The position numbers and the translations under genes are program-made. Below, one piece after another: positions 25,027 to 33,926 of a stretch of 64,000 nt of DNA; position 1 is the stretch's first letter; every line of letters begins with the position of its first letter. The stretch covers positions 209,351 through 273,350 of the forward strand of contig JBCDLH010000005.1 of NCBI GenBank assembly GCA_038745585.1. The letters run 5' to 3'. A model generated the notes under the pieces. The model had not been told where the DNA came from and searched no databases. It saw nothing but the letters and a program-made list of their open reading frames with translations. Origin of the DNA: HLUCCA09 sp038745585. GTDB lineage: Bacteria > Pseudomonadota > Alphaproteobacteria > Rhodobacterales > Rhodobacteraceae.

Positions 25027-25691
25027 CAATCGCAATCATCGGGGGGACGGGCCCCCAGGGACAGGGCCTTGCTCTCCGCTTTGCCCGCGCCGGCGTTGCA
25101 GTTGCCTTGGGCTCACGCGATGCCGCGCGTGCCGCCGAGATCGCGGCCGAGTTGCGCGGCAAGCTGCCCGCGGGCGCATCCGAGATCTCCGGCCATGCGA
25201 ATGCCGAGGCGGCCGCCGCGGCAGAGGAGATTGTCGTTCTCGCCGTGCCGTGGTCGGGCCACAACGCGACGCTCGAGGCGATCCGCGACGCGCTCGACGG
25301 CAAGATCCTCATGGATATCGTGGTGCCGCTGGCCGAGGGCGACCCAAAGAAGGTGGACATGCCGCCCGAGGGCTCGGCGACCGAAGCCGCGCAATCGCTC
25401 CTCGGCCCCGACATCCCCGTGGTTGGTGCCCTGCACAACGTAAGTGCCACGACGCTGAACGCGCTCGACTGGGACATCAATTGCGACGTCCTCGTCTGCG
25501 GCAACAAGCTCGACGCCCGCAAGAAGGCGATGGCGCTTGTGGAGCGGCTCGGCGTCACCGCCTACAATGCTGGCGACGCCCAAGCCGCGCGCTGCATCGA
25601 GGCCATCACCCCGATCCTCATTCGCATCAACATCTCGAAAGCCGTGCCATTCAGCCATGCGGGGATCCGCATCTGGGCACCCGAGCACTGA
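25023..25691 (+). CDS. npdG: NADPH:F420 reductase
   Basis: A 222-residue dinucleotide-binding protein. It begins MTIAIIGGTGPQGQGLALRF, a Rossmann glycine motif, and continues ALGSRDAARA, which suits NADP(H). The segment VVLAVPWSGHNATL and the C-terminal region with RCIEAITPILIRINISK fit F420-dependent NADP reductases. It exchanges hydride between NADPH and F420 and so supplies reduced F420. The start codon is GTG in a GTGA overlap with cofE. The LLM oxidoreductase follows after 24 bases. Confidence 0.88.
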   Translation: MTIAIIGGTGPQGQGLALRFARAGVAVALGSRDAARAAEIAAELRGKLPAGASEISGHANAEAAAAAEEIVVLAVPWSGHNATLEAIRDALDGKILMDIVVPLAEGDPKKVDMPPEGSATEAAQSLLGPDIPVVGALHNVSATTLNALDWDINCDVLVCGNKLDARKKAMALVERLGVTAYNAGDAQAARCIEAITPILIRINISKAVPFSHAGIRIWAPEH

Positions 25692-25715
25692 CCCCTCCGA
25701 AGAAAGGCCAACACC

Positions 25716-26717
25716 ATGGAATTCGGCATCACGTTCAAAGGCTTTATGGAGCATAACCGGGCGCGCAAACTGGTGCGCCAAGCCGAAGAGGCCGGGTTTA
25801 CCTATTGCTGGTTCTACGACAGCCACATCCTCTGGCGCGAAAGCTATCCGGCGATGGCAATGTGCATGGAACACACCGAAAAAATGCGCTTCGGACCCTG
25901 CGTGACCAACCCCAATACACGGGAATGGTCGGCGGCGGCCTCGCTCTTTGGCTCGCTTGCGCTGCAATCGAACGGGCGGTTCGACATCGGCGTTGGCCGC
26001 GGCGACAGCGCGGTGCGCGTGATGGGGCGCAAGCCTGCGATGCTCAAGAAGATGGACGAGTTCATCGATGTCGTGAAAGGGCTCGTCCGCGGCGAGGAGC
26101 GTCAATACGGCGATGTCCCGAACCCAATCCAGTTTCCCTGGACGGTCGGGTATGAGCTTCCGGTGTGGGTCGCCGCCTATGGGCCGAAGGCGCTCGATTC
26201 CGCGGGGCGCATGGGCGACGGGTTGATCCTGCAAATCGCCGAGCCCGCGATCTGCAAGTGGCTCTCTGATCAAGCGATCGCCGCAGGCAAGGCGGCCGGG
26301 CGCGATATGTCGGGCTACCGCGTCATGTCGGCCGCGCCGGCCTTTTTCGGCAGCCGGGACGAAGGCCGCGAGGCCACGCGCTGGTTCCCCGCCATGGTCG
26401 GCAATCACGTCGCCGACATTGTCGAGAAATACGGCACCGACCGCGACGATATTCCATCCTCGCTGACTGCCTATGTCAAAGACCGCAAAGGCTATGATTA
26501 TTCCAAGCACGGCCAGAGCGACAACCCGTATCTCGACTTCATCACCGACGACATAATCGACGGCTTCAGCGTCCTCGGCACCCCGGACGAACACATCGCC
26601 AAGCTAAAAGAGCTTGAGGCAGCGAACATCACACAGTTCAACATCTACCTCGACAACGGCGACGAAGAGAACATCATCGCCACCTACGGCAATGAAATCA
26701 TTCCCAAATTCAGCTAG
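25716..26717 (+). CDS. F420-dependent LLM-class oxidoreductase
   Basis: A 333-residue luciferase-like (LLM) TIM-barrel protein. MEFGITFKGFMEHNRARKLV, the segment GRFDIGVGRGDSAVR and GLILQIAEP are typical of F420-using members, and overall it resembles the family first defined from Colwellia (TIGR03842 type). It would use the F420H2 made by the operon to reduce an unknown substrate. GAAGAAAGG precedes the ATG. It is the last gene of the operon. No transporter or catabolic gene next to it reveals the substrate. Confidence 0.85.
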   Translation: MEFGITFKGFMEHNRARKLVRQAEEAGFTYCWFYDSHILWRESYPAMAMCMEHTEKMRFGPCVTNPNTREWSAAASLFGSLALQSNGRFDIGVGRGDSAVRVMGRKPAMLKKMDEFIDVVKGLVRGEERQYGDVPNPIQFPWTVGYELPVWVAAYGPKALDSAGRMGDGLILQIAEPAICKWLSDQAIAAGKAAGRDMSGYRVMSAAPAFFGSRDEGREATRWFPAMVGNHVADIVEKYGTDRDDIPSSLTAYVKDRKGYDYSKHGQSDNPYLDFITDDIIDGFSVLGTPDEHIAKLKELEAANITQFNIYLDNGDEENIIATYGNEIIPKFS

Positions 26718-27232
26718 GGCGAGAGCCCGGGGCTAAAACCAGGATGCGGTTTCGCGTGCCGCACTCCGACCGGGCACCGGGCATTGGCAAAGCGCGGACC
26801 ACAAGGCCCGAGCCGCAGGAGAGACGAACTCGGTCCGTCATCGTTTGAGAGACCGCGCGCCGCCGACACGCGTCACGGTCAGTTGCCCAACAAGGCGCTC
26901 GCAACGCGGATAGGAGGCGCGGGGGTAAACGAAGCTCGGTGCTCCGAGGATCGCTGCGCTGGGACCGGTTGCCGAGCCCTGTCGTTGGACGCCCGTCCAC
27001 CGCCGGGGTCGCAGCGGCGCCGGCCCGCGCCCAAAACGGCCAGTCGTCGCTCCGACAAGCCGGACGGGTTGCTTTCCCAGCGTCCGCCCCCCAACCGACC
27101 CTCAGGCTGCACACGACGTGGAGCCCCCCACCGCGCTCAAGGCCCCGCCGCGCTCAAGCCGCAGCGTGCCCAAAGGCCCAGGGCTGCCCTCACGGCCGCG
27201 ACGGTCGCGACCGGGGAGCGCGCTCAACTTGC
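26718..27232. other. 515-base stretch without a gene
   Basis: This separates the F420 operon from the end of the convergent oxidase operon. All frames give Arg/Pro/Ala-rich translations without family character. No clear terminator with a U-tract was seen at either gene end. Confidence 0.5.
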
Positions 27233-27985
27233 CTAGGCGCGCGTCGCGCCAGCGTCGGCGTCGTGGGTCGAGCCTGTGCGTGACAGGTCACGCAGGACGG
27301 CGCCCATGCCAAAGAGAAAGAGCCCGGCCATCCCGTACCATGTGAGTGCGTAGGAGAGGTGCGAGTTCCGAAAGGCGACCTGTGTCAGCCCTCCGCGCGG
27401 CCAGGCCTTTGCCGCTCCGCTATGGTCGGCGTCGACAAAGAACGGGGCGACCTTGCTGAGCTCCGCCGCCGCCGACAGAGCCGCCACATCGCGGGTGACC
27501 CAGCGCGCCGCGCCCGGGTCGTTCTTTTCCAAAAGCGTGCCGTCAGGCTCTGTAATCCGCAAGAGGCCCGTCACGTCTGCTTCGGCCAAAGGCGCAGTCA
27601 TCGCAACGGCCGACAGGCCTTGCGGCACGAAGCCTCGATTGATCCAGACCGACCGGTCGCCGGTGTCGAGCGGCACCAAAACCCAATAGCCGGGCCCAAG
27701 CTCGGTGACCGCCTTCACGCGCTGGGTGTGCTCATGGCGAAACGTACCCCGCAGCGCGACCCGCAGATAGGCATGCGCCTCGGCTGACACGGCCCCGGAG
27801 GGCGGCGGCACCGGCACACCGTAGGCGCGCGTCTCGACCGCTTCGATCAGGTCGCGCTTCCAATCCAGCCGCCGCATCTGCCAGTTTCCGAGCCCGATCA
27901 ACGTCACAAAGAGCGCGGCTGCCAGTGCGAGCAACGTCAAGTTGACCCAGAGCGATCGACCCCGCTTTGGCGGCGCGCCGATCAC
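27233..27985 (-). CDS. SURF1 family oxidase assembly protein
   Basis: A 250-residue membrane protein with the SURF1 layout: an N-terminal membrane helix (LTLLALAAALFVTLIGLGNWQMRR), a periplasmic domain (YWVLVPLD...VWINRGFVP) and a C-terminal helix (SYALTWYGMAGLFLFGMG). SURF1 helps insert haem a into subunit I of haem-copper oxidases. The start is GTG at 27985 in a GTGA overlap with cyoD. Being last in a quinol oxidase operon it corresponds to the quinol-oxidase-specific Surf1q described for Paracoccus. It suggests that the oxidase carries haem a. Confidence 0.9.
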   Translation of the reverse strand: MIGAPPKRGRSLWVNLTLLALAAALFVTLIGLGNWQMRRLDWKRDLIEAVETRAYGVPVPPPSGAVSAEAHAYLRVALRGTFRHEHTQRVKAVTELGPGYWVLVPLDTGDRSVWINRGFVPQGLSAVAMTAPLAEADVTGLLRITEPDGTLLEKNDPGAARWVTRDVAALSAAAELSKVAPFFVDADHSGAAKAWPRGGLTQVAFRNSHLSYALTWYGMAGLFLFGMGAVLRDLSRTGSTHDADAGATRA

Positions 27986-28398
27986 GGCAGGTTCCGCACC
28001 CGTTCGATCTGCTCGTGATCGGGCATCATGTTTTCCTCGAGGTGAAACATCACCCAGATCGACCCGGCAAGGCAGATGACGAGAAGGATCGCGGTAAATG
28101 CGAGTGACATCGCCTGCCAGCCTTGCTCGGCCGAAATCGTGACATGCAAGAAGTAATGCACATGGACGAGGATCTGGATCGCCCCGAGCCCAAAAATGAC
28201 GGCGAGCGCGAGGGCGAGGCCAATCTCGACCTCCGCGAGAACGACCCAAAACGGCACCACCGTCAGCACCACTGAGAGCGCGAACCCGATGACATAGGCG
28301 CGGTAGCTGCCTTGGCTGTCCGGGCCGTGGTGACCCCCGTGATGGTCCCCGCGATGGTCCCCGCGATGGTCCTCGTGGCTGCTCTCATGCGCGCTCAT
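27982..28398 (-). CDS. cyoD: Quinol oxidase subunit IV (CyoD)
   Basis: A 138-residue protein with three membrane helices (YVIGFALSVVLTVVPFWVVL; ALALAVIFGLGAIQILVHVHYFLH; AFTAILLVICLAGSIWVMFHL) and the motif VHVHYFLH, typical of CyoD. The N-terminal 25 residues are rich in His and Asp because of a 12-bp repeat (DHRGDHRGDHHGG), unusual for the subunit. The start at 28398 overlaps the cyoC stop (ATGA). Confidence 0.9.
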   Translation of the reverse strand: MSAHESSHEDHRGDHRGDHHGGHHGPDSQGSYRAYVIGFALSVVLTVVPFWVVLAEVEIGLALALAVIFGLGAIQILVHVHYFLHVTISAEQGWQAMSLAFTAILLVICLAGSIWVMFHLEENMMPDHEQIERVRNLP

Positions 28399-29093
28399 AG
28401 GAGGACCCCGGCGAGATAGACAAAGGAGAAAACCCCGATCCAGATCAGGTCGAGGAAGTGCCAAAAGAGGCTGAGGCAGAGCACGCGGCGCGTATTGGCC
28501 GGCGTGATCCCATGCATCTGGAGCTGTACGAGGAGGACCGCAAGCCAGAGCGCTCCCACCGTGACATGCAGCGCATGCGTCCCGACAAGCACATAGAACG
28601 ACGACAGAAACGCGCTGGCCATCGGCGTCGCCCCGAGATGCCAAAGATGCATAAATTCCTGCAAGGTCAGGCCAACAAAGGCGAGGCCGAAGACGCCAGT
28701 TATCGCGAGCCATTGCAGCATCGCGGTCTTCTGGCCGCGCTGCATGGCAATGACGGCAAAGCCATAGGTGATCGAAGACAAGAGCAGCGCGAACGTTGAG
28801 ATCAAGATCATCTCGATCTCAAAGAGATCGGCCGGCGCGGGCCCCGCGGCATAGTTCTGACCCAGCACGGCATGGACTGCAAATAGGACGCCGAAGATCA
28901 GGCAATCGCTCATCAGATAGATCCAGAACCCGAGCATCGTGCCCGTGTCGTGATGCTCTTCTTCGATCACGTCGAACTGATAGCTGCCCGTGCGGATCTG
29001 CGGCGCGGCGTTCTGCAGCGGGGCGGCTGGCCCCGTCGCACCCGCGGCGGCGAAATCGGTGGAGGCTGTGGCGTCGCTCGGGGCCGTCATCAT
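28395..29093 (-). CDS. cyoC: Quinol oxidase subunit III (CyoC)
   Basis: A 232-residue protein with five membrane helices and the subunit III signature: LGFWIYLMSDCLIFGVLFAV, SFYVLVGTHALHVTVGALWL and LFWHFLDLIWIGVFSFVYL. An N-terminal tail of about 40 residues is Ala-rich. The ATG at 29093 overlaps the cyoB stop (ATGA); a second ATG follows directly at 29090. Confidence 0.92.
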   Translation of the reverse strand: MMTAPSDATASTDFAAAGATGPAAPLQNAAPQIRTGSYQFDVIEEEHHDTGTMLGFWIYLMSDCLIFGVLFAVHAVLGQNYAAGPAPADLFEIEMILISTFALLLSSITYGFAVIAMQRGQKTAMLQWLAITGVFGLAFVGLTLQEFMHLWHLGATPMASAFLSSFYVLVGTHALHVTVGALWLAVLLVQLQMHGITPANTRRVLCLSLFWHFLDLIWIGVFSFVYLAGVLL

Positions 29094-31132
29094 TCAGCCG
29101 CCGACAGAGTGACGCCGCCGTTCAGCTGGCGCGTCCGCGACGTTTCGACCGCGTCCACCTCGCGGGCCGGCACGTAGTAATCGCGGTCATAGTTGAAGGT
29201 ATGCGCAATGCCATAGACGATCGAGGCGAGCAGGCTGATAAGGGCCAGCCAATAGATGTGCCAGACGAGCGCGAAGCCCATCACCGTCAGTAGAGCCGAG
29301 ATCACGATGCCGGTCGCGGTGTAGCGCGGCATGTGGATCGGCATATAGCCTTCGGTCCGGCGCCCATAGCCGTTGCGCTTCATGTGATCCCAAGCGTCGA
29401 GCTCATAGACACGCGGCGTGAAGGCGAAGTTGTAATAGGGCGGCGGCGACGAGGTTGACCATTCTAGCGTGCGGCCGTCCCACGGATCGCCCGTCGTGTC
29501 GCGCAATTCCTCGCGCTTCACGATGGAGACGCCGACTTGGATCAGGAAGGCCACGATGCCGACCGCAACAAAGAGTGCACCCACAAGGGCCACGTTAAAG
29601 TAGATCGCATAGGCGGTGTCTTCGAATTGGCTGAGCCGCCGCGTGACGCCCATCAGCCCGAGCACATAAAGCGGCATGAAGGCGAGGTAGAAGCCGATCA
29701 GCCAGCACCAGAAGCTGACCTTGCCCCACCCCTCGACGAGGCGAAAACCAAACGCCTTGGGGAACCAATAGACCAACGCTGCAAAGAGCCCGAAGACGAC
29801 CCCGCCAATGATCGCGTTGTGGAAATGCGCGATCAGGAACAACGAATTGTGGAGGACGTAATCGGCGGGCGGCACAGCAAGGAGCACGCCCGTCATCCCG
29901 CCGATGGTGAAGGTCACCATAAAGCCCAGCGTCCAAAGCATTGGCGTCGTAAAGCGGATGCGGCCCTTGTACATGGTAAAGAGCCAGTTAAAGAGCTTCG
30001 CGCCCGTCGGGATCGAGATGATCATCGTCGTGATCCCAAAGAACGAGTTGACACTCGCGCCCGCGCCCATCGTGAAGAAGTGGTGGAGCCACACGATGTA
30101 GCTGAGGATCATGATAACGCAGGTGGCATAGACCATCGAGGTGTAGCCGAAGAGGCGTTTGCCCGAAAAGGTCGGCACGATCTCGGAATAAACCCCGAAG
30201 ATCGGCAAAATGAGGATGTAGACCTCCGGATGCCCCCAGATCCAGATGAGGTTGACATACATCATCGGGTTGCCGCCGAGTTCGGAGACGAAGAAATTTG
30301 TGCCCAGATAGCGGTCGGCGGTCAGCAGGGCCAAGGTTGCCGAAAGGACCGGGAAGGTCGCCACGATCAGCACGTTGGCGCAGAGCGACGTCCAGGTGAA
30401 GACTGGCAACTTCATCCAGGTCATGCCGGGTGCCCGCATCTTGACGACGGTCACGATCATATTGATCCCGCTGAGTGTCGTCCCGATCCCGGCGATGTTG
30501 AGCGCCCAGAGATAGTAATCCATGCCGACAGTGGGGCTAAACTCGGCCCCCGAAAGCGGCGGATAGGCCAGCCAGCCGGTGGTCGAGAACTCGCCCACAA
30601 AGAGCGAGATCATCACGAGGATTGCACCGGACGCCGTCAGCCAAAAGCTGAAATTGTTCAGAAACGGAAACGCTACGTCGCGCGCGCCGATCTGCAGCGG
30701 CATCACGTAGTTCATGAGGCCAACCACAAGCGGCATGGCCACGAAGAAGATCATGATCGTGCCGTGCGCGGTAAAGATCTGGTCGTAGTGGTGGGCGTTG
30801 AGAAAGCCCTCGCCCCCCGACGCCGCCATGGCCTGTTGGATGCGCATCAAAAGCGCGTCGGCAAAGCCGCGCAGCAGCATCACGATCCCGAGGATCACAT
30901 ACATGATCCCGATCTTCTTGTGATCGACGGAGGTGAGCCACTCGCGCCAGAGATAGCCCCAGAGCCGGTAATAGGTCAGCGCGGCGAGCACCGCCGTCCC
31001 AAGGATGCAGACGACGATAAAGGTGTAGAAGATGACGGGTTCGTAGAACGGAAAGATGTTCCAGTTGAGCTTGCCCCAAAAGGGATGAATGTCTGCGGCG
31101 TAGGACGAATGGGTATCTGTAGAACTGGCCAT
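29090..31132 (-). CDS. cyoB: Quinol oxidase subunit I (CyoB)
   Basis: A 680-residue haem-copper oxidase subunit, the catalytic core that reduces oxygen and pumps protons. Haem and CuB ligands are visible: FTAHGTIMIFFVAMP (low-spin haem His), WGHPEVYILILP (CuB His and cross-linked Tyr), VWLHHFFTMG (CuB His pair) and LIAHFHNAIIGG (haem His pair). Length and the extra N- and C-terminal helices match bo3/ba3-type quinol oxidases. It starts 6 bases after cyoA. Confidence 0.95.
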   Translation of the reverse strand: MASSTDTHSSYAADIHPFWGKLNWNIFPFYEPVIFYTFIVVCILGTAVLAALTYYRLWGYLWREWLTSVDHKKIGIMYVILGIVMLLRGFADALLMRIQQAMAASGGEGFLNAHHYDQIFTAHGTIMIFFVAMPLVVGLMNYVMPLQIGARDVAFPFLNNFSFWLTASGAILVMISLFVGEFSTTGWLAYPPLSGAEFSPTVGMDYYLWALNIAGIGTTLSGINMIVTVVKMRAPGMTWMKLPVFTWTSLCANVLIVATFPVLSATLALLTADRYLGTNFFVSELGGNPMMYVNLIWIWGHPEVYILILPIFGVYSEIVPTFSGKRLFGYTSMVYATCVIMILSYIVWLHHFFTMGAGASVNSFFGITTMIISIPTGAKLFNWLFTMYKGRIRFTTPMLWTLGFMVTFTIGGMTGVLLAVPPADYVLHNSLFLIAHFHNAIIGGVVFGLFAALVYWFPKAFGFRLVEGWGKVSFWCWLIGFYLAFMPLYVLGLMGVTRRLSQFEDTAYAIYFNVALVGALFVAVGIVAFLIQVGVSIVKREELRDTTGDPWDGRTLEWSTSSPPPYYNFAFTPRVYELDAWDHMKRNGYGRRTEGYMPIHMPRYTATGIVISALLTVMGFALVWHIYWLALISLLASIVYGIAHTFNYDRDYYVPAREVDAVETSRTRQLNGGVTLSAAE

Positions 31133-31138
31133 GCCGGG

Positions 31139-32245
31139 TTAGTTCGCTCCTTCGCGCGGGTCGCGGGCCTCAGGCAGCAAGGCTTGCCGGAACGCCGCGG
31201 CCAAAGTCTCGTCGTGGCGCAAGCGCGGGTTCGGCTTTACGAGCGCCAAGATCACGCCCGGGTCGTCGGCTGCGCAGATCCCCGCGAAGAGTTCGCGGTT
31301 CCAAAGGCCGTCGAGCCCGCCACCGCCGAGCGCGTCCACCATCATCATGTCGTTCTGACATAGCCGGTCTTCGCCCACGCAAAGGTTGACGATCCGGTCC
31401 CAAAGACCCTCCTCGACGCGCTCGAAATAGCGCACGGGCGCGTCGATGCTGGGCTGTTCGACATCGAGAAACATCGGCCGGTCGAGGATGCCCTCGCCCC
31501 CGGCACGGACCCTATCGACCCAGGCGTCAAAGCCCGCCTCATCGACCGCTTTGAGGTCAAAGCGCATATGGGAAAAGCCCGCGCCGCTGTAATTGGCCGA
31601 AAAGCCGTCATAGGTGCCGGGCGCGTTCATAACGGCGTTGAGCTCGGTCTGCATGCCCGGCATGCCATAGATCATGCCCGCCATCGCCGGCACGTAGAAC
31701 GCGTTCATCACCGTCGTCGACGTGATGTGCCATTCGACCGGCCGGTCGACGATGACAGCCACTTCGTTGACCGTCGCGATCCCCTGCTCGGGATAGAGGA
31801 ACATCCATTTCCAATCCATCGCAACGGCCTGGATCGTCAAAGGCTCGACATCCGGGTCGACAGCTTGGGTCGCGGAAATGCGTGTGAGGTCGTCGTATGG
31901 ATTGAGCCGGTGCGTGGCGACCCAGGTCAGCCCAGCAAGGCAAATGATGATCGCCAGCGGCACAGACCAGATGACGATTTCAAGGCTGATCGAGTGGTCC
32001 CAATCGGGCTCATAGCTCGCCGACGTGTTCGATGCCCGGTAGTAAAACGCAAAGAAGAGCGTCAGCAGGATCACAGGGATGATCACGATCAGCATCAGGA
32101 TCGTGGCGTAGACGATCAAGTCGCTTTGTTGCGAGGCAACGTCGCCCGATGGATCCATGACGACCAGGTTGCAGCCCGGCAGAAGGCAGAGCAGCAAAAA
32201 AGCACAAAGAAGGCTCAGAGTCCGCATCGCAGCATGCAATCGCAT
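31139..32245 (-). CDS. cyoA: Quinol oxidase subunit II (CyoA), lipoprotein
   Basis: A 368-residue subunit with a lipobox (LCLLPGC) and two membrane helices (IVYATILMLIVIIPVILLTL; ISLEIVIWSVPLAIIICLAG). The periplasmic cupredoxin domain (AVAMDWKWMFLYPEQ, WHITSTTVMNAFYVPAM, GMQTELNAV) lacks the CuA ligands, as expected for a quinol oxidase. The C-terminal extension is longer than in E. coli. Two starts are possible, 32245 or 32227; neither has a strong ribosome binding site. First gene of cyoABCD-surf1. Confidence 0.9.
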   Translation of the reverse strand: MRLHAAMRTLSLLCAFLLLCLLPGCNLVVMDPSGDVASQQSDLIVYATILMLIVIIPVILLTLFFAFYYRASNTSASYEPDWDHSISLEIVIWSVPLAIIICLAGLTWVATHRLNPYDDLTRISATQAVDPDVEPLTIQAVAMDWKWMFLYPEQGIATVNEVAVIVDRPVEWHITSTTVMNAFYVPAMAGMIYGMPGMQTELNAVMNAPGTYDGFSANYSGAGFSHMRFDLKAVDEAGFDAWVDRVRAGGEGILDRPMFLDVEQPSIDAPVRYFERVEEGLWDRIVNLCVGEDRLCQNDMMMVDALGGGGLDGLWNRELFAGICAADDPGVILALVKPNPRLRHDETLAAAFRQALLPEARDPREGAN

Positions 32246-32300
32246 CTTCGGAGGCTGCACGTATTGCGGTACCGTAGGGTGCCCGGCGACACGGCGAAGA

Positions 32301-32318
32301 TGAAATACGCCCATTTCA
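32301..32318. promoter_or_regulatory. Inverted repeat in the cyoA/MFS intergenic region
   Basis: TGAAAT and ATTTCA are perfect 6-bp arms six bases apart, in the region between the two divergent genes. It has the size and symmetry of a regulator site. No known consensus was matched. Confidence 0.35.
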
Positions 32319-32367
32319 CGGTTAGTGATTCAGTGACGCCCAAGGTACACGTGATACGGTCTGCCGC

Positions 32368-32409
32368 GTTGCAGGAAAACGTCGCACCCGTCAGGCTGAG
32401 ACCTGCAAC
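32368..32409. promoter_or_regulatory. Longer inverted repeat upstream of the MFS gene
   Basis: GTTGCAGG (32368-32375) and CCTGCAAC (32402-32409) are perfect 8-bp arms 26 bases apart, ending 29 bases before the MFS start. They could be a pair of half-sites or an mRNA leader stem. Confidence 0.35.
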
Positions 32410-32438
32410 GTCGCGTGGGCAAGCGGGAAACAAAGAAC

Positions 32439-33758
32439 ATGGCGGATACTCAAAGCGTCGGCGCCGCAGCCCCTTCCCAGGCCCAATCTAAGTCCCTGTC
32501 TCAGTCCGCGGCCCAGTCGCACCACCAAAGCGTGACGATTGATGAGGTTGTGACCACCGTGATCATGTCGCGGGTCACCGACTTTTTCGGTTTCTTTGTC
32601 TATGCCATTGCCTCAGCACTCGTTTTTCCGCAGCTTTTCTTTCCCTTTCTCGACCCGGTCCGCGGGACGATGGCGGCCTTTACCCTTTTCGCGTTGGCCT
32701 TTGTGGTCCGGCCCTTTGCGAGCATCGCCGGGCGCTGGGTCCAGTCGAAGATCGGCAAGATCGGCAAGGTTTCCCTAGCGCTCTTGATCCTCGGCACGGC
32801 GACTGTCGCGATCGGTCTTTTGCCCGGCTACGAACAGATCGGCTGGCTTGCACCGACGCTTCTGGCCGCGCTGCGTATCTTGCAGGGGATCGGCCTCGGC
32901 GGTGCCTGGGATGGGATTACATTACAGCTTCAGAACGCCGCGCCGCCCGGCCGCAAAGGCGTCTATGCAATGGTGCCACAGCTCGGCGGCCCGATCGGGT
33001 TTATCGTGGCGGCCGCGCTCTTTTATGTGCTGACGGGGTTTCTGACGGCCGAAGAGTTTATGCAGTACGGCTGGCGGTTTGCCTTCTTTGCCGTCCTAGC
33101 CGTGAACGTGGTGTCGCTCTTCGCACGCATCCGTCTCTTGCAGGCTGATTTCGGCGCCGACGAGAGCACGTTCAAATCCGCGCCTTATCTTGAGACGATC
33201 CGAACGCAATACCGGCCGATCCTGCTGTCGACGATGGTCCCGCTGGCCAGTTATGCGCTCTTTCACATGGTGACGGTCTTTCCGCTGGCCTATGCTGTGC
33301 TCTACACCGAACAGCCCATCGAGGAGATCATCCTCCTCCAGCTGTGCGGCGGCGTACTGGCGATCTTGACGGCGATCGCCTCGGGCGTGCTGGCCGACCG
33401 CTACCACAAGAGCGCGGTTCTCTGGGCCAGCATCACGCTCATCGCATGTCTCAGCCTGACGTTGCCGCTTCTGCCAACCGCGCCGGGGATCTACATCATC
33501 GGCGGCTTTGCCGTTCTGGGCTTGGCCCATGGGCAAGCCAGCGCCATCGTGCCCAACAGATACCCGCCGCGATACCGCTATTCGGGCACCGCCCTGTCGA
33601 CAAACCTCTCTTGGATCGTCGGCGCGGCCTTTGCGCCGCTGGTCGGTCTGACATTGACTGCGTGGTACGGCCTCGGGGCAGCCTCGCTCTATCTGCTGTC
33701 TGGCGTTCTGGTCACGGCAACAGCGCTCGTCCTCCTGCGGAAGATAAAGCGCCACTGA
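32439..33758 (+). CDS. MFS transporter, metabolite:proton symporter type
   Basis: A 439-residue protein with 12 predicted membrane helices. It has the family loop FVVRPFASIAGRWVQSKIGK between helices 2 and 3 and GIGLGGAWDGITL in helix 4, as in shikimate/metabolite symporters. The first 35 residues are Ser/Gln-rich and disordered. The start at 32439 has GGGA a few bases upstream. Divergent from cyoA; MFS genes of this type often stand beside quinol oxidase operons in alphaproteobacteria, for reasons not known to me. Substrate unknown. Confidence 0.85.
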   Translation: MADTQSVGAAAPSQAQSKSLSQSAAQSHHQSVTIDEVVTTVIMSRVTDFFGFFVYAIASALVFPQLFFPFLDPVRGTMAAFTLFALAFVVRPFASIAGRWVQSKIGKIGKVSLALLILGTATVAIGLLPGYEQIGWLAPTLLAALRILQGIGLGGAWDGITLQLQNAAPPGRKGVYAMVPQLGGPIGFIVAAALFYVLTGFLTAEEFMQYGWRFAFFAVLAVNVVSLFARIRLLQADFGADESTFKSAPYLETIRTQYRPILLSTMVPLASYALFHMVTVFPLAYAVLYTEQPIEEIILLQLCGGVLAILTAIASGVLADRYHKSAVLWASITLIACLSLTLPLLPTAPGIYIIGGFAVLGLAHGQASAIVPNRYPPRYRYSGTALSTNLSWIVGAAFAPLVGLTLTAWYGLGAASLYLLSGVLVTATALVLLRKIKRH

Positions 33759-33926
33759 GCCACACGCGCCCGAACTGGGGCTGCACTTGGGCGCCGAAAC
33801 CAGAATGGACAACGCCCGAATGCAGTGCACGGTGGGGTGCGCGCCGGCCGACGCCGAGACAAAGCCAGGCAGAGTTCACCGCGCCTCGCGCGCTCGCCCC
33901 TATGCTCCCCTAGGCGGCGGCGCATC

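Noticed and set aside
29537..31363. 608-codon open frame antisense to cyoB and cyoA
   Set aside because: It mirrors real genes with clear haem-copper oxidase motifs. The translation is rich in His, Asp and Arg without any family pattern. Long antisense frames are common in GC-rich genomes.
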